DNA from: JAJVID01 sp963743425
GTDB lineage: Bacteria; Acidobacteriota; Blastocatellia; RBC074
NCBI GenBank assembly: GCA_963743425.1
Contig: CAVUPU010000005.1
Span: 558,001 to 622,000 of the forward strand
Reading direction: 5' to 3'
Length of the DNA stretch: 64,000 nucleotides
Below the pieces are notes generated by a model that saw only the letters and a list, made by a program, of their open reading frames with translations, did no database searches and was not told the DNA's origin. Positions within the stretch are counted from its first letter, which is position 1. The number at the start of each line of letters is the position of its first letter. Position numbers and translations under genes: made by a program. Positions 56,377-64,000 of the stretch are shown here, one piece after another.

Positions 56377-56823
56377 TCAAATACCGAGCCGCGCCAGCGC
56401 CTCCGCATCCTCATCGGTATACGGCTGCTCTTCCAGACGCGAGCGGCGGAAATTTTCGGCGTTCCATACTTCCAGATATTTCAAATATCCGAAGACCATA
56501 ACCTCGCCCGCCAAGTTCGCTTCGTTGCGCAACATTGGGTAGATCAAGATCCTTCCCTGCCCATCCATCTGCTGCATCTGCCCATAATAGTTAGCGCGAT
56601 CCAGAAACTTCCTTGCCGCCGGAATCATCGAGGGCTGATTGGATAACTTATTTTCAATCTCTTCCCATTCCCTTAGCGGGTAAATTCGCGCACAATCCCC
56701 AAGTAAACTCGTCAGATAAAAATCCGGTTGACCGTACCTCTCATCAAGGTGGCGTTTGAATGAAGCCGGAATTTTAATCCGCCCCTTGTCATCCACGTGC
56801 GCGTTGTAACTACCTCGCAGCAT
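56377..56823 (-). CDS. mraZ: Transcriptional regulator / cell-wall cluster protein MraZ
   Basis: About 148 aa from MLRGSYNAHVDDKGRIKIPASFK, the first AbrB-like half, with the second half DGQGRILIYPMLRNEANL. MraZ forms rings and represses the dcw operon. GGAG lies 11 nt before this ATG; a GTG 12 nt earlier is possible. First gene of the cluster. Confidence 0.96.
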   Translation of the reverse strand: MLRGSYNAHVDDKGRIKIPASFKRHLDERYGQPDFYLTSLLGDCARIYPLREWEEIENKLSNQPSMIPAARKFLDRANYYGQMQQMDGQGRILIYPMLRNEANLAGEVMVFGYLKYLEVWNAENFRRSRLEEQPYTDEDAEALARLGI

Positions 56824-56830
56824 CTCATCA

Positions 56831-56864
56831 ACCACTCCATTCTATCTTTTACCACTTTATACCA
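56831..56864 (-). promoter_or_regulatory. MraZ-box-like direct repeats
   Basis: On the minus strand TGGT recurs with 10-nt phase (TGGTATAAAG, TGGTAAAAGA, one degenerate unit, TGGTTGATGA). MraZ is known to bind direct repeats with this spacing upstream of its own gene. Autorepression is likely. Confidence 0.65.
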
Positions 56865-56878
56865 CTCGAATGCGGCGT

Positions 56879-56907
56879 ATAGTATGCCAGCGATTAAAAG
56901 GTGTCAA
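56879..56907 (-). promoter_or_regulatory. dcw operon promoter
   Basis: Minus-strand TTGACA (56907-56902), 17-nt spacer, TACTAT (56884-56879). It is a near-consensus sigma-70 promoter just upstream of the MraZ boxes, about 56 nt before the mraZ ATG. Confidence 0.8.
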
Positions 56908-57124
56908 GGCATTTATCTTCGTAAAATCGTTGATTCACGACTTGAAGTCATAAATGCTAAAGGGTTGAAATTTAAAGCTAGTACAGATTTGCTCAAAAAG
57001 GTGTCAGATTGGCGCAGATAAGCTCAATGTGTGGCGCTTTACACGCTTTGTGAGCAAGAGGCAGTGGTGATATAGTTGCGCGCGTTTTTGCGCCTGCGGC
57101 AGAAAAGGGGCAATTTTTCCGCGA

Positions 57125-57886
57125 ATGAATCCATTAATACAACTGATCGGCTTCGGATTGCTTGCAGCCACGGGAAATATTATCGGTGGTTTTTTAATCA
57201 CCGGGTCACGCGCGACCAATCAGCGGTTGCTCAGATACCTGATTGCGCTTGGAGCGGGTTTCATGCTCGCCGCGGTCTTTCTGGAAGTGATCCCGGAAAT
57301 CGCTCTGCAATGGCAGGGGAGTCTAATAAAACCAATGGGCCTGACGCTGGCGGGTTACCTGTTGATCCAGTTCGTCGAACACACCATCGCGCCCCACTTC
57401 CATTTCGGCGAAGAGACGCATTCCGACGAGATGATGCGCCGGGGCGTGGCGACCACTGCGGTCATCGCGCTTTCAGTTCACACCTTCTTTGACGGCGTCG
57501 CAATCGCTTCGGGGCTGCTCACGAGTTTCCGGCTGGGATTGCTGCTCTTCATCGCGATACTCTTGCACAAAATCCCCGAAGGCTTCACGGTCGCTTCGAT
57601 CGTGCTCGCGTCGGGCCGCGGCAATCAGGCGGCGCTACGCGCGACATCATTGATCGCCGCCGCGACATTCGCCGGAATAGTTCTGACATTCGTCCTGCAA
57701 CCCGCCGTCAAACTCACGCTGCCATTTTCAGCCGGCGTCACACTCTATGTCGCCGCGTCCGATTTGATCCCGGAAGTCAATCGCAAGGGCCGATACGGAG
57801 GCGAAGCGCGCACATCGCTGCTGGTCTTCGGCGGAGTCGCGCTCTTTTACCTGGCGCATCTGATGTTGCACGACGCGCTTGACTAA
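57125..57886 (+). CDS. ZIP family metal transporter
   Basis: 253 aa, about eight membrane helices. The ZIP signature is present: SVHTFFDGVAIASG (helix 4) and ILLHKIPEGFTVASIV (helix 5), both holding metal-site His, Asp and Glu. A histidine-bearing loop (HTIAPHFHFGEETHSDE) precedes them. It moves Zn2+ or Fe2+ into the cytoplasm. It is divergent from the dcw cluster. Confidence 0.9.
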   Translation: MNPLIQLIGFGLLAATGNIIGGFLITGSRATNQRLLRYLIALGAGFMLAAVFLEVIPEIALQWQGSLIKPMGLTLAGYLLIQFVEHTIAPHFHFGEETHSDEMMRRGVATTAVIALSVHTFFDGVAIASGLLTSFRLGLLLFIAILLHKIPEGFTVASIVLASGRGNQAALRATSLIAAATFAGIVLTFVLQPAVKLTLPFSAGVTLYVAASDLIPEVNRKGRYGGEARTSLLVFGGVALFYLAHLMLHDALD

Positions 57887-57894
57887 CGGGTCAA

Positions 57895-57972
57895 AATAGG
57901 ATTTATAGGACTTATGGGACTTATGGGACTCCTATAAGTCCCATAAGTCCCATAAGTCCTATAAATCCTATT
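57895..57972. repeat. Perfect inverted repeat, 36-nt arms; family B
   Basis: Arms 57895-57930 and 57937-57972 are exact complements, built from 9-nt units GGACTTATG, with a 6-nt loop. It lies 6 nt after the ZIP gene and just before the mutase ribosome binding site. Confidence 0.92.
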
Positions 57973-57993
57973 CATGATTTTTCGGAGGAGTCT

Positions 57994-59682
<1,689 letters not shown>

Positions 59683-59755
59683 TCGCGCATCTCAAAGAGC
59701 TTTACGACATTGAAGGCAAGCCGCTACAATCGCCTTCCGCCGAAGCGAAGACGAA

Positions 59756-60169
59756 ATGAAAACTATGTCCGAAACCAAAATCAGAGTCCTGTTAGCCAAG
59801 CCCGGATTGGACGGGCACGATCGGGGCGTCAAAGTCATCGCGCGCGCGTTGCGCGACGCGGGAATGGAAGTGATCTACACTGGATTGCGCCAAACTCCTG
59901 AACAGATCGTCAACGCCGCGCTGCAGGAGGATGTCAACATTGTCGGGCTTTCGATCCTGTCGGGCGCGCATATGACGATCTTCCCTCGCGTGATCGAATT
60001 GATGCGCGAAAAAGGGATGGATGACGTGCTGCTGTTCGGCGGCGGCATCATACCCGAAGACGACGTCCCGAGGCTCAAAGAGGCCGGCGTCGGCGCGGTC
60101 TTCCTGCCCGGAGCTTCGACCGAAGACATCATCAAATACATTCGCGAGAGCGTGAAACCGCGCGACTGA
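59756..60169 (+). CDS. Methylmalonyl-CoA mutase, small cobalamin-binding subunit
   Basis: 137 aa. The B12-binding signature is GLDGHDRGVK (DxHxxG), with GLSILSGAH and LFGGGIIPEDD. It supplies the cobalamin for the large subunit just upstream. Two possible ATG starts lie 9 nt apart. Confidence 0.95.
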   Translation: MKTMSETKIRVLLAKPGLDGHDRGVKVIARALRDAGMEVIYTGLRQTPEQIVNAALQEDVNIVGLSILSGAHMTIFPRVIELMREKGMDDVLLFGGGIIPEDDVPRLKEAGVGAVFLPGASTEDIIKYIRESVKPRD

Positions 60170-60173
60170 AAAG

Positions 60174-61133
60174 ATGCTCTCAGTTCAAGACATAATCGAA
60201 GCCGAATCGCGCATCCGCCCGCTCACGCGCGAGACCCCGGTTGATCACTCTCTTCATCTGAGCCGGATGGGAGACGCCAACGTCTATCTCAAACTCGAAC
60301 ACCTGCAACACACCGGCTCGTTCAAACTCCGCGGCGCGACGAACAAGATTCTCTCGCTCGACGACGAGCAATTGCGTGAAGGCGTGATTGCGGCCTCGAC
60401 GGGCAATCACGGGATGGGCGTTTGCTACGCGGCCCGCCACGCGGGGACGACGGCGACAATCTATTTGCCGCGCGACATCTCGGAGCAGAAACTGGCGATG
60501 ATCAAACACCTCGGCGGAACCCCCGTCCTGTCCGGCGACGATTGCCTCGAAGCGGAATACAGAGCGCGCGAAGCCGCCAGTAAATCGGGCCAGGTCTTCA
60601 TCTCGCCATACAACGACCCACAGGTCATCGCCGGCCAGGGCACAACGGGGCTGGAGCTTGCGCGACAGTTGGACCGGATTGACGCGGTCTTCGTAGCGGT
60701 TGGAGGAGGAGGATTGATCGCCGGAATCGCGACGTATTTGAAATCGGTCAGCCCACACACTCGCATCATCGGCTGCTGGCCTGAGAATTCGCGCGCGCTC
60801 TACGAATGTTTGCGCGCGGGCAGGATCATCGAAGTCCCCGAAGAGCCGACCGTCTCGGAAAGCACTGCGGGCGGCGTCGAAGACGGCTCCATCACTTTCC
60901 CGCTCTGCCAACGGTTGATTGACGAGCGGGCGCTGGTCTCCGAAGTGGAAATCCGCGAGGCAATGCGGCTGATCTTCGATAAAGAGCGTTGGATCATCGA
61001 AGGCTCGGCGGGCGTCGCCGTCGCGGCTTACCTGAAAGAGCGCGAGAGATTCGCCGGTCAAAACGTCGCGCTCATCCTCTGCGGACGCAACATCTCCTCA
61101 AAAAAGCTAAGAGGAATTCTGCAAGCTTATTGA
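60174..61133 (+). CDS. PLP-dependent threonine/serine dehydratase
   Basis: 319 aa, fold-type II. The PLP lysine is in TGSFKLRGATN, the substrate loop is ASTGNHGMGVCYAARH and the phosphate loop is VGGGGLIAGIA. There is no C-terminal ACT domain, so it is like catabolic dehydratases making 2-oxobutyrate. It begins 4 nt after the mutase small subunit; the propionyl-CoA made from 2-oxobutyrate could feed that mutase (inference). Confidence 0.88.
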   Translation: MLSVQDIIEAESRIRPLTRETPVDHSLHLSRMGDANVYLKLEHLQHTGSFKLRGATNKILSLDDEQLREGVIAASTGNHGMGVCYAARHAGTTATIYLPRDISEQKLAMIKHLGGTPVLSGDDCLEAEYRAREAASKSGQVFISPYNDPQVIAGQGTTGLELARQLDRIDAVFVAVGGGGLIAGIATYLKSVSPHTRIIGCWPENSRALYECLRAGRIIEVPEEPTVSESTAGGVEDGSITFPLCQRLIDERALVSEVEIREAMRLIFDKERWIIEGSAGVAVAAYLKERERFAGQNVALILCGRNISSKKLRGILQAY

Positions 61134-61239
61134 CGGGCGAATTCCACGACGCTATTGTATCGGCCATAGACATCCTATTGGCAAAGCGAGCATCCAATTA
61201 CACGTCTAAATTATATGTGCCCGAATCAGGAGGTAGAAT

Positions 61240-62805
61240 ATGGCTCGTTTTCTCTTATGCGGTTTGGTGGGGATCCTCCTTGTATTCTCCGCCAAAATTA
61301 CAAAAGCATCTTCTCTAGGTAATCAGCATCAGATCCTCATTCAACCGGAGCAGAACCTGCAAAACCGCCAACTCGAAGAAAGATCCGAATCGGATCAGAA
61401 TCCCGCCATTCAGGAAAAACGATCTGCCCTGGTAATCGGCAATGGCGCATACGCTGTGGCGAACCCGCTACGCAACCCTCCTAATGACGCGCGCGCCATG
61501 AGCGCAGCGCTGAGAGAAATTGGATTTGACGTCATCGAACGCATCGATCTCAACAGTCGAGAGATGAAGAAAGCGATTATCGATCTCGGAAATAAACTAC
61601 AGGCCGGTGACGTCGGATTGTTCTATTACGCCGGGCATGGAGCGCAGTCAAACGGCAAAAATTATCTGATCCCGGTCGATGCGGAAATCGAAAAAGAAGC
61701 CGACATTACAGTTTATGGCGTCGAACTTGATACCGTGTTGGCGCAAATCGAAGGCGCGAAAAACCGCATCAATATTCTGATCCTGGATGCTTGCCGCAAT
61801 AATTTCTCGACTCGCAGTTGGCGCAGCCAGGGCCGCGGGCTGTTGCAGGTGGCAAATTCCCCCTCCGGAACATTCATCGCTTACGCCACGGCGCCCGGCA
61901 GCACGGCCAGCGATAACCAATCCGGTCAGAACGGCCTGTATACTCAGGAACTATTGAAGGCGCTGCTTCAGCCCGGCCTGAGAATCGAAGAAGTTTTCAA
62001 ACAGGTCCGCCTGCGCGTCAAGGAACTGAGTAACGGGCAGCAAATACCATGGGAATCATCCTCTCTCGAAGGCGAATTCTATTTCATCCCGACAAACTCC
62101 GCAGTGGCGTCATCGAATCATTCAAGCCATGCCGGCGGTCGTACTGATAATTCGCCCACGGCGTCCGGCGCTGGCGCCCTGAAAAACAGCAAAAATAACG
62201 CCGCCAATCCTGATTCAAACCCAACCCCGCCTCCGATCAATCATGGCCGGACCCGGGATTCAATCCAAAGAAAATTTGACGGCGGACTCTATGATGACGC
62301 TATCCTGGAAGCTCTGGATTATCTTGAAAGCCAGCCCAATGACCCGCAGGTCAATTGGCTGCTAGGGCATTGCTACATCAAAAAGGAACTTTTTCCAGGC
62401 GGATTCCGCTACATCTCGAAAGCGGTTGACGGTGGGATGCCTGTGATTTTCGATATCCGGGAATCTTCATTAGGCCTCTTGAGTTTCAGCGCTAAACAGG
62501 GGACGTTAAAAGTACAGAAAGACGGCCTCGAAATACAACTTGACAAAACAACCACCAAGATCCCCTACAATCTCGTCCGCGAAATTTCAGCCGTGTCTGA
62601 ACTCGCCACGCAAATTCACCTGAAGGTCGGAGTTAACCAAAATAATAAAATCAAGGAGAAAGCGTTTAAACTATTCGTACTTTATTTCCATAATTATCCG
62701 CTGACTGCCGGCGCCATGGCTAAAGCTATTAATCCTACAATACAGGATGCCTGGGTTAGGAGCATAGTCAACTTCATCGCCGATATCAAAACCAAAGTTC
62801 AATAA
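61240..62805 (+). CDS. Secreted caspase-like (peptidase C14) protein
   Basis: 521 aa. A signal peptide (LCGLVGILLVFSAKITKA), then a C14 domain with the catalytic dyad: His in GLFYYAGHGAQ and Cys in ILILDACRNN, plus KRSALVIGNGAYAVANPLRNPPNDARAMSAAL. After a Ser/Asn/Pro linker there is a second domain with YDDAILEALDYLESQPNDPQVN (TPR-like) and a C-terminal part of unknown fold. It should cleave after a basic or acidic residue; substrate unknown. AGGAGG is 6 nt before the ATG. Confidence 0.88.
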   Translation: MARFLLCGLVGILLVFSAKITKASSLGNQHQILIQPEQNLQNRQLEERSESDQNPAIQEKRSALVIGNGAYAVANPLRNPPNDARAMSAALREIGFDVIERIDLNSREMKKAIIDLGNKLQAGDVGLFYYAGHGAQSNGKNYLIPVDAEIEKEADITVYGVELDTVLAQIEGAKNRINILILDACRNNFSTRSWRSQGRGLLQVANSPSGTFIAYATAPGSTASDNQSGQNGLYTQELLKALLQPGLRIEEVFKQVRLRVKELSNGQQIPWESSSLEGEFYFIPTNSAVASSNHSSHAGGRTDNSPTASGAGALKNSKNNAANPDSNPTPPPINHGRTRDSIQRKFDGGLYDDAILEALDYLESQPNDPQVNWLLGHCYIKKELFPGGFRYISKAVDGGMPVIFDIRESSLGLLSFSAKQGTLKVQKDGLEIQLDKTTTKIPYNLVREISAVSELATQIHLKVGVNQNNKIKEKAFKLFVLYFHNYPLTAGAMAKAINPTIQDAWVRSIVNFIADIKTKVQ

Positions 62806-62935
62806 GTTTCAGCTCTAGAATGTGAGATCCGACTCGAACTCCAAGCGCCTTTTTAACAAATCTTTTTTCAACTTTACATTATCAACCTCAGTCTTAATCA
62901 GCGGTACCCCTAGAGCGTATTAACGTTTCAGGACT

Positions 62936-62954
62936 CCCGCCCGATGAGGCGGGC
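62936..62954 (+). promoter_or_regulatory. Small hairpin before the ribosome binding site
   Basis: CCCGCC and GGCGGG pair around CGATGA, just upstream of the AAGGAGG site of the gene at 62969. It could affect initiation or mRNA stability. Confidence 0.45.
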
Positions 62955-62968
62955 CAAGGAGGTAATAA

Positions 62969-63556
62969 ATGAAGAGGTTCATGAAATGGTTCGTAATGGC
63001 GGCGCTGGTGGCCGTCATAATCCCGGTGGCTGGCTTGGCGCAGGGACGGCGGAATGGCGTCAACGAACGTCAGCGCAATCAGCAACAGCGGATTCGACAA
63101 GGCGTTCGCAGCGGCGAATTGACGGGAGTCGAGGCGGCGAGGCTTCAAAGGCGTGAGGCGCAGATCAGGCTGAATGAAGCCCGCGCGCGTCAGTCCGGCG
63201 GCGAATTCAAGCCACAGGAGCGGGCGCGAATCCAGCGTCAGTTGGATCATGCAGGCCAGAACATTTATCGACAGAAGCATGACGCCCAGGACCGCAACCC
63301 CAATAACGGCGTCAACGAACGACAGGAGAATCAGCGAGACCGGATTCGACAGGGCGTTCAAAGCGGCGAGTTGACGGGGGTCGAGGCGGCGAGACTCCGA
63401 CGGGAACAGGCGCAGATCAGGCTGAAAGAAGCCCGCGCGCGTCAGTCCGGCGGCGAATTCACGCCGCGCGAGCGGGCGCGAGTCCAGCGTCAATTGAACC
63501 GGTCTGGCCGTCACATCTATCGGCAGAAGCACGACCGACAGGACCGCAATCGTTAA
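62969..63556 (+). CDS. Small exported protein with two 75-residue repeats
   Basis: 195 aa. A signal peptide (FMKWFVMAALVAVIIPVAGLAQ) is followed by two tandem copies of a module with GVNERQ, RIRQGV, SGELTGVEAARL, AQIRLKEARARQSGGEF and IYRQKHD. The module is Arg-, Gln- and Glu-rich and predicted helical. No function is known to me. AAGGAGG lies 8 nt upstream. Confidence 0.7.
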   Translation: MKRFMKWFVMAALVAVIIPVAGLAQGRRNGVNERQRNQQQRIRQGVRSGELTGVEAARLQRREAQIRLNEARARQSGGEFKPQERARIQRQLDHAGQNIYRQKHDAQDRNPNNGVNERQENQRDRIRQGVQSGELTGVEAARLRREQAQIRLKEARARQSGGEFTPRERARVQRQLNRSGRHIYRQKHDRQDRNR

Positions 63557-63586
63557 TAATTGATCAACAGGCTTCTCGGAAAACCC

Positions 63587-63657
63587 GTTCGTAGTACCGG
63601 CTTCAGCCGGAAGGGATCTTTCATCAGAGCCTTCCGGCTGAAGCCGGTACTACGAAC
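63587..63657. repeat. Inverted repeat, 28-nt arms; copy 2 of family A
   Basis: Arms 63587-63614 and 63630-63657 repeat the element at 2048-2118, including the following CTTTTCATTT. Again it sits next to the end of a minus-strand gene. Confidence 0.9.
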
Positions 63658-63660
63658 TTT

Positions 63661-64000
63661 TCATTTCGGCATTTCAGGCGAGATGCTGCTGCGCAATTCG
63701 GCGCGCAGATTTTCGATCTCGGTCAATTTGTCCTGAATGCGCTGGAACAGCGATGATTGCGCCTTGATTCCCTCTTCGATCAAGAACGCCGCGGCCTCGG
63801 CGCGGCTCCTGAAAACTCCAGCCGACACCAGCGTGTCCACCTTGTCCGAGGATTCGTCGCTCAAACGAAGCAGCACCGTCGTGTCGCGGACGTTGATGGC
63901 GCGCTCGACCGCCTTGCTGAAGGTGTCGGGCACGCGGCTGAACAGATCGCGCAGCGTCGAAGTGATTTCGTCAATCGTCTCTCCGGCGCGGCTGCTGGCG
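63661..64000 (-). CDS. Protein with CopG-like regulatory core, C-terminal part
   Basis: The frame enters from the right edge (SSRAGETIDEITSTLRDLF) and ends at 63661. It shows TTVLLRLSDESSDKVDTLVSAGVFRSRAEAAAFLIEEGIK, a ribbon-helix-helix-like segment found in small acidobacterial proteins, and a C-terminal coiled coil. The start is outside the window. Confidence 0.6.
   Translation of the reverse strand, partial: ASSRAGETIDEITSTLRDLFSRVPDTFSKAVERAINVRDTTVLLRLSDESSDKVDTLVSAGVFRSRAEAAAFLIEEGIKAQSSLFQRIQDKLTEIENLRAELRSSISPEMPK

Overview
The window looks like a chromosomal segment of an Acidobacteriota bacterium, most likely class Blastocatellia (inference). The grounds are a moderately high-GC genome, YD-repeat (RHS) secreted proteins, a split methylmalonyl-CoA mutase, a TPR-TonB hybrid protein, an MCE protein with repeated C-terminal motifs, and many gene-end hairpin repeats.

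Layout. 1-6.8 kb: a partial yebC, recX, a secreted LolA-like protein, then the ffh-rpsP-khpA-rimM-trmD-rplS translation/secretion operon (minus strand) and a membrane J-domain protein. 7.2-12.7 kb: mlaE-mlaF-mlaD-thiG and a frameshifted CtpA-type protease. 12.8-15.1 kb: an accessory patch with two comEA copies flanking a BrnT/BrnA-like toxin-antitoxin pair, an XRE regulator and a decayed copy of it. 15.1-24 kb: an RHS operon whose end carries a decayed IS1-like element, a severed C-terminal domain and an AraC-type regulator. 24.4-38 kb: transporter, metabolic and redox genes (SSF symporter, a TnpB element, alpha/beta hydrolase, TPR-TonB, P1 peptidase, glutaredoxin, citrate synthase, CDGSH protein, oxidoreductase, histone-H1-like protein, PdxA, Hfq-like protein). 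38.5-56.9 kb: a complete dcw division/cell-wall cluster on the minus strand, mraZ to ftsZ, with a clear promoter and MraZ boxes. 57-64 kb: ZIP transporter, methylmalonyl-CoA mutase subunits, a dehydratase, a caspase-like protein and small secreted proteins.

Two features cross the whole window. First, more than twenty inverted-repeat hairpins, many built from tandem 7-, 8- or 9-nt units, sit at gene ends. Several carry the stop codon of the gene they follow, and some lie inside coding sequence (rsmH, ftsL, murG, ftsI). In ftsI an array appears to have cut off a C-terminal PASTA domain. Second, single-base frameshifts break many conserved genes. Fourteen are one-base insertions in murC, murD, murE, murF and ftsW. 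Residual sequencing error is the simplest reading, but the distribution deserves a check.

The most testable novelty is the glutaredoxin gene: an in-frame TGA near the usual end of the protein is followed by a stem-loop that fits the spacing rule of a bacterial SECIS element.
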